Below are positions 10,991 through 24,624 of a stretch of 64,000 bases of DNA, piece after piece. The position numbers and the translations under genes were made by a program. Numbering within the stretch: the stretch's first letter is position 1; each line of letters begins with the position of its first letter. This DNA is from Zopfochytrium polystomum (taxonomy: Eukaryota > Chytridiomycota > Chytridiomycetes > Chytridiales > Chytridiaceae): the NCBI GenBank assembly GCA_025765615.1, contig JAIVFJ010000039.1:62001-126000 (forward strand), written 5' to 3'. The notes beneath the pieces were generated by a model, which was given only the letters and a program-made list of their open reading frames with translations, had not been told where the DNA came from and made no database searches.

Positions 10991-11585
10991 CACAGCACAC
11001 AGCACACGGCACACACACGTGCACACACACACACACACCGTCAGCCCCTTTGGCGGCCTCTTCCCGTGGACCATATTGCGCGCGCGCTCGGCCACGTCGA
11101 GAATGTTTTTTCGGCAGCCGTCCGGCAATGTGCGCGGGCGTTCCGTCGTGGTCGGCCACGCACTTTTTGAACTGGGGCCGTTGTTTTGTTTGTTTTGGTG
11201 GTGGGGGGTTTCGGGTTATTTCGTTGTGAGTGATTGATACCGAACGAGAAAATAAAAAAAAAAATTTAAAAAAAAAAAGCACACCATGATGCGGTCGCCG
11301 TGGTCCAGGCAGTCCCGCGCCGTCGGCAGCGTCGACACGTCGAGTGTAGCGCCGGCCTTTTTTTGTTTTAGTCAACAGTGCGATTTAAAAATCATTTGAT
11401 GGGAGGGTCGAAGTAGATCGATCGGTTGCGTCAGATCGTTGCGGGAAGGAGGGGGTCGGGGACTCTTGTTCAGCGTCGCTTTCTTTCAATCGCCCCCCGC
11501 TCTAGCAAAACAACACTCCCCTCACCGCAGGAATATCGGGCCGCGGGTCCGGGCGAGGACCCAACGTCTTTCGCAGGCGCGTCAT
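8779..11585 (-). CDS. EFHB/CFAP21-like axonemal protein
   Basis: Matches the layout of EF-hand family member B (EFHB, CFAP21), a protein of ciliary doublet microtubules. Exons run right to left. Exon 1 is 11585-11526 (20 codons, MTRLRKTLGP...), exon 2 is 11356-11285, and a third lies at about 11180-11038. Then come SFGM...IMYPG and QYIVSHGSYAPG (about 10380-10152), HYGPSFVPP.HRV and VREALVWAEER (about 10055-9937), KLVSKRLADWRERRQ...VHDPL (about 9735-9660), HAFGVAFPPDDCTVGDLL (about 9565-9510), VYGVPTVR (about 9310), NYGDELDAR (about 9060) and ALLSPTPRNTYG (about 8930). These match, in order, EFHB blocks known to me (TFG, MVSHRDY, YG.ETPH.NDGR, FISKRADDF, DCTFG...VGDLI, CGVPT.R.D, TNYG.E, ALLYP). 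The EF-hand pair is not obvious. Introns carry CA, TC and poly-A tracts. Some boundaries, notably the exon near 11100, are not in simple phase. Confidence 0.75.
10925..10988. repeat. (CA)n microsatellite in an EFHB intron
   Basis: Long CA-rich run, with more CA interruptions to about 11037. Similar tracts lie at 9120-9186, 42184-42228 and 44335-44400. Confidence 0.95.
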
Positions 11586-11699
11586 GGTTGGGGGCGGGGC
11601 GATGGTTGAGGGGGGGCCCGTTTGATGGTTGGTGAATCTGCTTTGTTGGTGTGTCTGTCTGTCTGCTCCGCCCTGACAACCTGTTGGAACCCGCGTCTT

Positions 11700-13575
11700 C
11701 GTGGAAAAAAGTCTTTGTTTCAACCGCTCAACTACCTCTCAAGGTCCACCACTCCCTCCACTGCGCGCGCAAACGCCCGTGTCCAACAAGAGCACGACCA
11801 AAACAACCACCACCACACCACAATCGGTAACCCTTGGCATTGCGGCCCACGCACGCAATGTCGATATCTTCGCAATCTGGATCGCAAACCCCCGCGGGTT
11901 CATTGGCCAGCGCGATTGCCCGCGGAGCAGAGATACGCACGTGCTGCTTCGCGTCCACGGGTTCGACAGACTCGGGGGTTTGCACGAAGGGGGGTCGAGT
12001 GCGGAAGTGCCAGCATCACGAGAATGCCCCCCACGATGCAGAACTCGTCGTCGCAATGCTTCTCGACTGCCCTCCCTAAGGCGCCCAAGGCCCCCAGCTT
12101 TCGTGCGTTTTGCCTCTGTCTCATCCGCTCGCGGGTGATTGGCTATCGGTCCTTGTCATGCAATCATTCATTCTTGGATTGGATTATTTGGACTCTCTCC
12201 GTAGGAACCGAAGCAACGGCAGCCGCTGAAATTTTAACCGAAAGTGTCGCAACCTCTCCACACGTGGCGGACCGTGGTTCTGCGGTGGGCACAGCGGCCA
12301 GTCCCACTGCCCGCAAGCCTTTTCCATTCCTGCTTCTCCCGGACCGCCTGGACATTTTACGGCTTGCGGGTCTCAAGGCGTGGTGGAACCCTACTTTATA
12401 CAAGGAGCAGCTCTGCATCCGCCACGGTAAGCTGCAGTGTCTGGAAATGACGGGGAGGAAAGGCCAAAGACGGCGACAACAACAAATTGGACCCCGAGAA
12501 ATTCGACCTCAACGAAAAAGGACACCGTCACCGTCCCTGGAATTGCCGGCAATCCGCGACTGTTGCTTCCGCACCCCTACAGCGGCAATTCGTGCTGTGG
12601 TCGCTGCTTCCCCTGCACTTCCATGGACCTCTGCCCGTCGCTCGGCTTCCCCGTTCCGCGCCACCGTCCAAGCGAGCGGCTCCGCTGCTTCTGCGCAGAC
12701 GCGGGGTCAGGCCACCGGCACGTGCTGCCGATGCCTGAGGCGCGGCTGACCGTCTCGCGCAGCATCCACGAAGCCGATGAAGGCATCCTGTACGACCGAG
12801 AACTGGTTCGTCCTCGAGTTTGGCCGCAAGCAAAAGCGCCGGTCCCACTACAACCTGCCCCCCGCCGTCACCCCCGCCGCTGCCGACGAATCTGAGCCCG
12901 TCGCGTTCCTCAAATCCCTCGCCCCTGCAGCGCGCCGTGGCATCCGAAGGGTGACCCTGGCTGTGCCGGACGTGCAGCTGCTCTTCACAGCGGCCAGTAT
13001 GACATGCTGACGGCCTCATTAGGCAACGGGCCGTCGTGGAAAGTAACAGAGGAGGACCTCCGCTGGACGGCTGACCCCTGCTTCATGGTCGTTGAGCCGT
13101 GGGTCAAGGCGGGTGGGAACCCGGACAGCGACGTGAAGCTGTGGTACCAGACGGTGCAATTTGTGGCGGGTGGGGGGGTGCAGGGCTTGCAGAGGGGCAG
13201 AATGTCGTCGTGGATGGCACGGGCCAGCTGTACAACCGCATCGCGAGGGCTTGGAGAAAAGTTTCAAGCAGTCGCTCCTGTCGACCGGGGCTTTGAGGCA
13301 AAGCACACACACAGTTTGCCCTGTGGCTAAAGAGAGCGATGCTGTACGACTTTGAGGCGGCGGCGCAGGACGTGAAGGACGGCAACGTGCCACCGGCGAA
13401 GCGGAATCCGTGGTTCCCAACTCGGCGGTTCTGGGTGGTTCCGGCACTCGACGGAGTTTTTGAATACCTAACCATGGCGGGGGAGGTTGGGGGTGTTCGC
13501 CGAGCTAGTTGCGTGGAGGTGGACCATCATGAAAGCAGAGGCCAAACTGAGCGCCTTGATAGCTTCAAATAGATG
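11700..13575 (+). pseudogene. Unrecognised GC-rich gene, apparently decayed
   Basis: Coding-like sequence changes frame repeatedly. Stretches that look protein-like include TPAGSLASAIARGAEIRTCC (about 11890), EATAAAEILTESVATSPHVA (about 12205), NKLDPEKFDLNEKG (about 12483), NWFVLEFGRKQKRRSHYNLP (about 12800), GPSWKVTEEDLRWTADPCFM (about 13030), YDFEAAAQDVKDGNVPPAKR (about 13345) and NPWFPTRRFWVVPALDG (about 13405). The last joins FEYLTMAGEVGGVFAELV only after a frame change near 13490. Not all breaks can be introns, since several lack GT...AG sites nearby. I recognise no family. It could also be a live gene with unusual introns. Confidence 0.4.
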
Positions 13576-13619
13576 CAGCTTATCGCTGTTGAAAATCTTT
13601 TGGTGTAATACGCAGACAC

Positions 13620-14283
13620 GCACACACGGTTACATAAGAACATTCCAAAAAAGAGAAACATATTTGCTTTTCAGCAAATGATATTGTCTGGCGATAAAGT
13701 GACTCGACATAGCAATGATTAAAATAACGTTACGTAGTCAGTTCCACTCTTTCCTCAAACTCTTTTGCAATTTAGTTGAGAACAATCCAAGGCTTATCCT
13801 TCATTACTGGTGGATTGTCGCTGCTAATAAGGTGGGCGATATATCAAAAGAAAAGGAAAAAAAAAAAAGTAACTTCTGAGCTGATCAACAACCTTGTCCA
13901 CAAGCATTCTCTCATTTGCTTGTTTTCAATCCGAAGCATTATCAGTTTTGGCAGTCCTTCAGGTTTCTTCTTTTTCCCCCAAATAAGTTGCTTACTTCGT
14001 TGCAATAATGGAGGCCAGTAACTCCAAGAGAGAGAATATATTTTTCCTGACTTACTATGAGCCTAAAGCAATTAATAATGCTGCAGTTGTGACCTAGTTT
14101 ATAGAAAATGTTCCCATACTCTGATCCTTTTCTTCCACCATTTCGCTACTTCCACTATTTTCAGCAAAAGCGATGCAAAGTTATTAAAAAAAAGGAAGGA
14201 AGAAGACAAAGACAAGTGAAGCAATAAGGTAATAACCACCAAAAGGTAGTGGGAAAGGCCAGAATATTTTATAATTTATCAGA
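13620..14283. other. AT-rich region without recognisable genes
   Basis: No convincing exon on either strand. Base composition drops sharply in GC relative to the preceding gene relic. I see nothing more specific. Confidence 0.4.
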
Positions 14284-15895
14284 GGTGTGAGACTGTGCTC
14301 TCTAAATCTCCTCACCCTGGGCTGGAGGTGGAAATAGAGCAATGGCCTAAATACCAATCCTATCTAATGAAAAGGGCAAAAGAAGGTGTCTAGGGGTCAC
14401 CAGACAGGAAAATGTATTTGGAGTCTACTAAAACCCATCATCAAACACAAAAGAAACTCTTTAAACACAAAAAAGAGCAGTTATCACACATCTAAAAGGG
14501 AGACATAAGAAAAGTGTGACAAAGGTGGCACAATCACAAAAGAAAGTGCGAAATGCCTCTGTTCCAAGACACAGAGAAACCCCAATGGCAAAGCCAAAGG
14601 GACCGAATCACTTGGTAAGGAATGAGACCTAGGGCAACAAAGGGGGCGCCTAAGGCAGCACCAACCAATCTGTGCCAGCTCCTTCCCAAGGCAGAAGCCA
14701 AGGGGAAAGGCAAGAGAGTGGGGAGGAAAGTGGCCAGGTCCCAACCTGTTGGAGCCACCACCTTGGAGCACCAGCTCCCTCTCTGCCAAAGACAAGCCCT
14801 AAGTTGGAGGGGGTTGGACACAAAGGGCAAACACAAGGAACAGTTAGTGTGCAGAGATGCCTGTTGGACCAAACCAGAACTGTTTTCCACTTAACAGAAC
14901 CAGGCACATCTTGTCTCACTCCCAAGAGAGGTTCCAACTCAATCCAAGGAGGGGGCACACAGGGCGGGAGACAGTGGGACTCTTCTTGCTTCATCCTACT
15001 AGGACACAGACATCTGCCTCACCAGGCCAGAGGAATCCCCTATCTTAGAAGCAAGGAAGGTTAAAACCCACTCCCACACACAAGTGTGACACCATGACAT
15101 CACAGGCATTAATCTGAGAGAAAGAGGGTCTGAACCCAGTGAAGACCAGGCCCACCAGAGGCCACAGGAGCCAATAACCAGGGAGGAGGGGGCATACCTG
15201 AGAGACCATTCCTGCAGCAGTACCTGACCAGACAGCTCATTCATATCCCCTTGAGAGACCTGGATTTGACTAGATGTTTTGACAGGAACCTAGAGGCACC
15301 ACCACAGATTTACCCTCCATCCTTCCATCACCAAGTGGCTCCTACCCAGTCCAACCTAAGCAGCATGCAGAATGGTGAGGTGCACTGGGGATTCAACCCA
15401 GCACACTGCCATGATGGCCAAGAGGACTTCAACCTCCTGTCACACACCAGGGGACTGCCACCCCCAGCTCTACATACAGTCAGGAAGAAAAGGGCAGGCA
15501 AGGGACTTCACAAAAAGAAGACACTCACCACAGCCACAGAAAGAAAGGAAGACACACAAAGAGAGACAGTAAACAAACAATTAAATAAATATAAAACAAG
15601 AAAAAGAGCCAAAACAAAGGAAAATACTAATTGAAAAAATAAGTAAAAATAATCAACAGAAAGAGAAAGAAAAGCCCTGTCTTCTCATACCACTCATATG
15701 AGGCATTACATCATGGTAGCTGAGCATCTGGACTTTGCACTTCTCCCACAGAAGTGGTTCAGTCCTTCGTCATTCCAAAAGTGAGGGGTTATTGGCTGGA
15801 CATGGTGGACTGTGCAGCCCAACAGTCAGCATGTCTCAAACTTGGTACCTTCCCAATTGAAGGGAGCGCTCTAACCACTGAGCAAGGAAGCCCTA
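14284..15895. repeat. Dispersed repeat family R1, copy 1
   Basis: Begins TGTGAGACTGTGCTC and is closely repeated at 47906-49805 in the same orientation. The block 14999-15244 versus 48600-48845 is almost identical. A shorter piece (about 14515-14665) recurs inverted at 28248-28390. The right end is a tRNA-like head on the minus strand. Open frames on both strands are short and not conserved, so this is probably a non-autonomous or dead element. The TGTGAGACT start resembles the 1,455-bp element at 45351, which hints at LTR ancestry, but no matching end was found. Confidence 0.65.
15826..15892 (-). repeat. tRNA-derived (SINE-like) head, copy 1
   Basis: The reverse complement starts GGCTTCCTTGCTCAGTGGTTA, a good A box. 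It continues through an anticodon-like stem-loop (CTCCCTTCAATTGGGAAG) to a degenerate B box (AAGTTTGAGAC). A true tRNA is unlikely because the T-arm stem is broken. It marks the edge of repeat R1. A second copy lies at 49736-49803, with a slightly better B box (GTTTCGAGAC). Confidence 0.55.
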
Positions 15896-16084
15896 TATGC
15901 CTGATGACCCTGTAAGTCTGCAGCACATGGGGTGGTTTGCTGAGGTGATACCTGGATGTAGTCTATTACCGTTCACTGTTGATGGCTATTTCTCTTCCTG
16001 CTGGCCCATTTGGGGCTGGAACAATTAGAAAAAAAAAACAAAAAAAACAGCGTCAGTGGGTGCGACAGCGGTTCCGAATCTGCC

Positions 16085-16345
16085 TTGTGGTCGCTTCAGC
16101 GAGGTCTCGGCTTACGCCTTGCGATTGCCTCCAGCAATCACGAGGTTGTCTTGGTTCGCGGTCTTGCAATCGCGCAATTGCTTCCAGCGATAGTAAGCTG
16201 TCTTGTTTCTCGTTTCTCTGTCACGGCCGCCTCCAGTGGGCGTGACAACGGTCTTCGCTTCTTGGTAATCAGCGTTCGCCTCCAGCGAGTGTGACGGTGG
16301 CTTCCGGTGTTTGCTGTTGCAGGCCGCCTCCAGCAGGCGCGACAG
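16085..16345. repeat. Array of six small hairpins with a CTCCAGC-type loop
   Basis: Six short inverted repeats share the core C(C/T)TCCAG or CTTCAG in the loop. They lie at about 16092-16101, 16123-16139 (GATTGC/GCAATC, six perfect pairs), 16177-16191, 16220-16246 (GTCACG/CGTGAC around the core), 16276-16288 (TCGC/GCGA) and 16323-16340. Stem sequences differ while the loop core stays the same, which suggests paired changes. It lies just beyond the 3' end of the minus-strand kinase-LRR copy A. Confidence 0.6.
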
Positions 16346-16689
16346 CAGTCTTGATTTCTGTTGATGGCGTTCGGGGCGATCGTACATGCAGTGTGGTCGA
16401 CATTGGGGAAATGGCAGCGTGGACTTTTTCCCTTCGGTCCGCTGCTACCATTGAACAAGATTGACAAGTACTAGATTAATTTATTTTTCCTTTTTCTTCT
16501 GTGCAGGCACGCCTGCGACTGGCCCAGCCTGTCACAGGATTTCAGTTGTAGTTCCCTCTACGCTAGACGCAACGACCAGATTCAATACCAAGATCTCATG
16601 GCCACCACACCCACGTTGTCTGTGCGCATATCTCTAGAATATTGTGGCATTAAAAACTGACTTCTGCACAAGATACGATTCTTTGTTTC

Positions 16690-19600
16690 ACTTATCAGAT
16701 AGCCCAAACCTCAGCAGAAGGTGAAATACTATGGTCAACTCCTGAAAAAAACACACAGCTAAAAGAGGTGGAAAGAAACCAAGGAGGGGGTGAGAGCAAA
16801 CAGACTTTCGAAAGTAAGGGAGCAAGCAGAAAAGGGTCCCTCTAGACACAGTATAAAGCAGGACGAAAACAGGTTTCCAGATGACCATTCCTCATCCAAA
16901 AAAAACTGACAAGTGTGGCGGAAATCCACTCCTCTGCGCTTTGGTGATGAAGCCATTCCCTAAAGTGAAGAGAATGCTGCGTTAGTCCAACATCTAATGG
17001 CAATAATTTTTCAAGACCTTTAAGATTCATTGAAGACAAGGAAGGGCAGTCTCGCAAGCCACGCTTCAACAATTCATGTCTATAGCCAATACGGTGGTCT
17101 GCCCAATGCAGTCAGTGTCACACACCCTGAGAGAGTAAAGTATAGAAGAAAAGAAAAGAAAAATTGGGCAAACGCACTTTCCAGGTGTAGCGACTTCACG
17201 CTTTTGTTCACCTTCAGAGCAGCCAACAACGTCTTGGAGCTTTGCTCTGTATAGTAAAGGCCCTTTTCTGCAATAGTCAAATCAAAATGCTGCAAAAAAC
17301 CGCAAAAAAAAGGGGAAAAAAATGACAAATACCAGCTGCAGTCAAATCAATGCGGTCCATTCAAAATTGCGCCGAGAACAGGGACGGACAAAAAGGAGGA
17401 ATCAAGAAGAAAAAAGATGGATCAGAAATTGGGAGCAAGCCAACTCAGGCACAAAACCTTCCCAACACAACCAATTTTGAATTGGGTTTTGGCAGAATAA
17501 ACCATATCTTGGAAAACCAAAGTGATGCACTCACATGCTTCATGTTGTTCCAGTCCATAATGATCCAAAAAATGGCACGCCATTTGAGAATTAGAGAAAA
17601 AGACAAGTGAGAAAAATGAAGACATTAAGAAGAAAAAAGATGGGTTGGATGTTGATGAGCAAGTCAAATCAAACACCAAACCCCCCAATGCAAACCATAA
17701 TTTTGAATGGTTTCCGCTTAATCAACCATGTCTTGGAAAAACAAAGTAAAACACTCACCAACTGCAGGTTGTTCCAGTTCCCAATGATTGTAGCAAGCCA
17801 GGCAGTTTGAAAGAGTAGCGCAAAGAACACAAACGAAAAAAAAGTTGACAACACGAAGAAAAAAATGGGTCAGAAATTGGTACACAAGTCAACTCAAATG
17901 AAACCCCCAATGCAACCCAAAATTTTGAATAAGTTTTCAGCAGAATCAACCATGTCTCGGAAAGACAAAGTGGTGCACTCACAGTCTGGAGGTTGTTCCA
18001 GTCCACAATGATCGGATCATGCCAGGTCGTTTGAGAGAGTTGCGCAGAGAACACAGGCGCAAAGACATCAAGAAGAGAAAAAGGTGGTTCAGAGTTTGCG
18101 AGCAAGCCAACTCAAACACAAAAGCCCCCAATGCAACCCATCAATTGAATGGGGTTTCTCCAGGATCAACCATATCTTGGAACAAACAAAATGCACTGAC
18201 CGCCTACATGTTGTTCCAGTCCACAATGCATGGAGCAAGCCAGGCAGTTTGACAGAGTTGCACAGAGAACACAGGTGAAAAGTAAAGACATCAAGAAGAA
18301 AAGAAGATTGGTCAGAATTTTTCTAACTCAAACACAACACCACCCCAATGCCACCCATAATTTTGCATGGGGTTTCTGCTCAATCAAACATGTCCTGTAA
18401 AAACAAAGTGATGCACTCACATGCTGCATGTTGTTCCAGTCCACAATGATCCACAAAAAGTCAGACCGTTTAAGAGAATTGTGCAGAAAACAGAGGCCAC
18501 ATCAAGAAGAAAAAAAGATGCGTCAGAATTGGACGAAAATTTTGAATTGCGTTTCTGCAGAATCAACAATATCTTGGAAAAGCAAAATGATGGACTCACC
18601 CCCTGCAGGTTGTTCCAGGTCACAATGTTTGCATCAGGCCAGGCGTTTGAGAGAATTATGTGGAGAACACAAGTGCAAAAAAAAAAAAAAACATCGAGAA
18701 GAGAAAAGATGGGTCAGAAATTGGTGTGCAACCAACTCAAACACAAAACCCCCCCCCAATGCAACCCAAAAATTTGAATGGGGCTTCTCCAGAATCAACC
18801 GTGTCTTGGAAAAACATTGTGATGCACTTACCATCTGGAGGTTGTTCCAGTTCACAATGATGGGAGCAAGCCACAGGGACACAAGCGAAAGAAAAAGAAG
18901 GCATCAAGCAGAAAAAAATGGATCAGAAATTGGTGTGCAAGCCAACTAAAAAACACAAAACCGCCCCGTTGCAACCCAAAATTTTGAATGAGGTTTCAGC
19001 AGAATCCACCATATCTTGGAAAAAGAAAATGATGCACTCACAATCTGGAGGTTGTTCCAGTCCACAAACAGTCCACAATGATCAGATCAAGCCAGGCCGT
19101 TCGAGAGAGTTGTACAGAGAACAGAAGCAAAAAAAAAAAAATTAGCAGAGAACACAAGCGCAAAAAAAAATGACGACTTCAAGAAAAAAAAAGGTGGGTT
19201 GGTATTTGTGTGCAAGCCAACTCAAGCAAAAAGCCCCCCCAGTGCAACCCATAATTTTGAATGGGGATTCTGAAGAATCAACGATGTCTTGGAAAAAAGT
19301 AATGCACTCACATGCTGGAGCAAGCCAACTCAAACACAAAACCCCCCAATGCAACCCATATTTTGAATGAGGTTTCTCCAGAATCAACAATTTCTTTCAA
19401 AAACAAAGTGATGCACTCACATGCTGCAGGTTGTTCCAGCCCACAATGATCGGATCAAGCCAGGCCGTTTGACAGACGTGTGCAGAGAACAGAAGCGAAA
19501 AACGAAGAAGACATCGAGAAGAGAAAAAGATGGGTCAGAAATTGGTGAGCAAGCCAACTCAAACACAAAACCCCCCAAGAATGCAACCCATAATTTTGAA

Positions 19601-22140
19601 TGGGGTTTCTGCAGAATCAACCATGTCCTGGAAAAACAAAGTGATGCACTCACGGACTGCAGGTTGTTTCCAGTTCAGGATGCACCAACAAAGCCAGGCC
19701 ATTTGAGTGTGTTGTGCAGAGAGGAACGTAGACATCAAGAATGGCGTCAGGAATAAGTGAGAACACTGATCAGATACCAGTTTTGGATATTCAACATACA
19801 TGCTGATTGAAAGGGTCAGGAAGTATGTTTGGTTTTTCACGCATCCGAGTGGAGAATTTAGCGAAGTTTTGCATCTGCATCATCTCCTGGAAGAATTTAT
19901 TTTCGCATCCATACCTGGAAATGCTGTGAATGGTGAAGTTAGGAGGATGTTTTTTCGAGGAACGACATTGCAAAATATTTCTCACGTGCTGGTATTTTGC
20001 TTATTTAGAACACTGAGGAGAATGAAACACGCCAACTTACAAAGAATTTTCAAATGTTGCACTGTTGTGTTTGTCGCCAGAGCCTCGTGCATTTGCACTT
20101 TTTCAGCCTCCGTCAGCTCCTTGAACGTGCAGCTTGCTTGGTTCCATCCTCCTGCAACAATCCTGTGCTTCACTTTATCCTCTAGATGCTTTTGTTTTTC
20201 TGTTTTGTAAGTTCATACATGTGCCCCACTTGAATCTCCTTCATTCTCACTGGCAGTCTGACCTTTTTCTTTGATGTGGCGAAGTTCTTGCTCAGTAGAA
20301 CCAATAGCAAATCCAAACACGTCTGCCACAGTGCTTCCAGGAGGAGCACGCTTCACAAACTCGGCAAAAGCAGACAGACGACAGGCGGTCTTGAAATCTT
20401 TGTCACATTTTTCTTGCAGCAGGTGTTCCTTCACTTCCTTGGACAGGTCTCCATCCAGAATGGTGGCTTCCAGCGCAAACGCCAGTTCAGACCAAGTCAT
20501 CTGGAGGGCTGTCTTGCCAGTGGCAGTGTCCACTGCCCAGTTCTGCCAAAACTTGACAGTGTCTGGGCGAGTCAGAGCGAGGTCTGTGAGGATTTCTTCT
20601 GCTTGTCTGGGCGGTGGGGATGGTTTGACTGGCTGATGGGCACCATTGCCAAGCGGTTTCAAAGGCAACTTTTCCATGCTGGCGGTGATGTGCAGTTGGG
20701 CCTGATGCAAATTGGCGGGAATGAATTAGAAAACAGAACCCAGTGTCACATCAAGTCAATATTTTCTTACTGGGCTTGATCCTCTCGCATTATTGGAGCT
20801 AAGTGTTTGGGCCATGTAGCCTTCAGAATAGTACCCAAGACTGCCCTCCCGCTGGGCATATTCGCTGAAAGGTTTTGGCATTTTGGGGCTTGCTGCTGCA
20901 ACTGGCGCAAGATGAAACACTGGTTTGGCCACGCTTGAAGCAACGGCTTGGGCACCATCAAATTCATCCAGCAAAAGTTCAAGAGTGCTTGCAATTTGCG
21001 GAAAGAGTGGACGGGCAGTGGGATCTACTTGCCAGCACTGCTGAAATAAATCTCGAATATCACGCCCGCACTTTATGGCAGAGAACACATTTTCATCCAG
21101 GTCAGCTAAGGCTTCTCTGCGATAGTTGTCATCCTTGGAGGCCATTGGAAACTGGGATGGGTCCATCTCGTGGAGGGGAACACCATACACTCCAACCCAG
21201 CTGACAACCTCCGTGAGGAGAACAGCAAAAGAGAACACATCGTTTGCTTTCGTGATCTGAGTGATTGAGTGATTGAAATTCATTCCACTATTAGCGGGGA
21301 AGTGCACACAAGCTTTAATCAAGCGTGAAAACTCACTTTCTTCTTGAATCCAGTGAGCTCTGGGGCCATCCAGTATGCGGATCCTCCCACACAGGACATC
21401 GTGCTGCGAGACCGAATCTCATTCTTCATTTTGCTCAAGCCAAAGTCCGCGATTTTCGCCACCAGGGGCGCATTCGGGCCAGACTGAGTCAAGAGCACGT
21501 TCATGCTCTTCAAATCGTTGTGAAGAATGTCCAAACCATGCAGGAAACTCATTCCGATAGACACTTGGTGCAGGAGAGAAATGCGATGATGGACTGGCAT
21601 CAACGAGATATCAGTCTTTCGGTAGTAATCAAAGAGAGAGCCACCAGAAGCAAGCTGGGTGTGCAACGATTGTGGGAAAGGGTAATGACGAGGTATCATC
21701 AATTCAGTGCCGATACCACAGATTACTGTTCAGTGCACTCACCTCCATGACCAACGAAAACTTTGCACCGTGCTCCTCCACCAGTAGTCCGTAGAAACCA
21801 ATAACAAAGGGCGAAGGGACCCCACTGGTGCGACATTCTTTGATGATTCTAGCTTCAGCAAGCAACTCCCTGCGCGTCTCAGGATGGATCCCAGTCGCCT
21901 CTACTTGGAGTTGCTTGATGGCAACCGGGATGTGGCGTTGATAGGTGCCACGGAACACTTGGCCGAAACCACCAGCACCAATTGGAGCTGGTTCACGCAC
22001 AATATCGCGAGAAGAAATCTTGAGGTTCACAAGCTGAAAGGAGAAAATAAATTTAAAATGTTTCGAGTGTCGTGCGGGCTGTGGTGGGCAAAAGTTTGAT
22101 ACTGAATCAAGACAACAAGGCTTACTTCAGTGCTGTCCAT
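16690..22140 (-). pseudogene. Kinase-LRR gene copy A: TKL kinase, helical linker and LRRs, with a nonsense codon
   Basis: Cytosolic-type protein with no signal peptide or membrane segment seen. Exons: 22140-22126 (MDSTE), 22033-21743 (GAGGFGQV loop, VAIKQL lysine), 21654-21337 (HNDLK catalytic loop, DFGLS, APEL), 21256-20771 (C-lobe and Pro/Ala linker) and 20701-20041 (about 220 residues, unrecognised helical region, ending in an LRR-like segment LTEAEKVQMHEALATNTTVQ). After the intron-unit array comes a 90-base LRR exon at 17267-17178 (LLAALKVNKSVKSLHL), then another at about 17075-16990 (ELLKRGLRDCPSLSSMNLKG). The HRD arginine is Asn, so it is a non-RD kinase. An in-frame TGA at 20215-20213 breaks the linker, where copies B and C have an open codon, so the LRR part is probably lost. 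Confidence 0.75.
17500..19690 (-). repeat. Tandem LRR-exon/intron unit array in kinase-LRR copy A
   Basis: About 11 units of roughly 180-235 bp. Read on the minus strand, each has a long pyrimidine tract, a segment related to CTCTCTCAAACGGCCTGGCT, then ..AACAACCTCCAG or similar, three variable bases, and a GTGAGTGCATC donor. The junctions (plus-strand 'gcactcac') lie near 17530, 17757, 17985, 18197, 18414, 18596, 18827, 19038, 19310, 19415 and 19650. Homologous arrays lie at 35650-39450 and 52950-55400. Confidence 0.85.
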
Positions 22141-22149
22141 GCTTGAATC

Positions 22150-22980
22150 GAGTGGTTTAACAGCTGGAAAGAAACAAAAACAAAAAAGTGACTGTTAGGA
22201 CAGAAGCAATTGATTCGGACATAAGCGGCTGGACACTACCTTCCATTTTTTAAAAAAAGAACAGGTTCGACTAGTGTACGACGAACGGTGGGTGCGAGTC
22301 TGTGTGTCGGTGGGGAGGCCGAAGAGGCGAGGGCCGAGCAATCAGAATTCAATCAAAAAACACAGTTTCCACAGCAGTGAAGCAGTTGGAGCCAATCGAT
22401 GCGATGGGCGAATTGATGGAAGTTTCGGGAATCAAAGGCGGGGCACGACAATCCCAAGGAGATGCAAGCACGTGAGACGAATACAGCGATCAGGCACAAA
22501 TTTGGGTGGATCACGAACGATACGATATAAGGCAGCGAGTCGACAGTCTGTCACGGGGTGGGGGTGAGGGAGATCGACCACCGACAAGTGACAGTGCGAA
22601 TGAAAAGGGGTGTGGTAGGGGGATGGCAAAGTACATGAGACGGATCCAGCAGCGATCGGGGCGCTCGAGGTGAGGCAAAGTAGAGGAGGACGGCCATGCC
22701 GAGCGAGCAGTCGACAGGCTGTCTGATGAAGGCGGTTGGGGACGTCGACCTCGGATGGTGCCTACCTTGGGGACGGTGACGATTGGGAAGGAGAGAGACA
22801 ACGGACCGCCCGTAAATTTAATTCCATTTTTAGAAACCGAAGCACCGTCTCTCTCTCTATCTCTCTCTCTTATTCTGTCTTTTCTTGTCTTTGTCTTTTC
22901 ACTTTCTTTCGAGTCTTCTTTTTGGTCGTCCCTCGTTGCTGCGAGACGCAGTTGCTGATTCAAACCACCCGTTGTGGTAG
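22150..22980. repeat. Duplicated spacer, copy 2
   Basis: Same spacer as 150-1000 and in the same orientation relative to COQ5. It lies between the 5' end of kinase-LRR copy A and the 3' end of COQ5 copy 2. Confidence 0.65.
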
Positions 22981-23142
22981 CGTGGTTTGCCACGTCATGC
23001 TTTTGTGCCCCCCGCACTGCCCCCGCTGTCCATGCACTCACGCCCGTTACGATACTGTATATGGACCCGGTACACACCACCCAAAAAAAAAAAGAAAAGG
23101 AAAAATCCTTGCCCTGCCCTACCTCCTTCCCCCCGTTCAAAG

Positions 23143-24536
<1,394 letters not shown>

Positions 24537-24624
24537 TTTCGGTCACAAGGAAAAGCAGAGACACTACTATATTAATACTGTCTCAGACAATTTCCACACT
24601 CAAACAGCCCCTTGACGCTGAGCA
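24537..24624. promoter_or_regulatory. Bidirectional promoter between COQ5 and CCDC112 (block 2)
   Basis: Only 88 bases separate the two divergent ATGs. The arrangement recurs with 58 bases at 63341-63398 and in altered form near 2640-2715. So short a gap implies a shared promoter with overlapping or very short 5' UTRs. I see no clear TATA box. Confidence 0.55.

Noticed and set aside
16085..16345. CRISPR-like array
   Set aside because: Units are not identical direct repeats, spacing varies from about 31 to 56, and the genome is eukaryotic.
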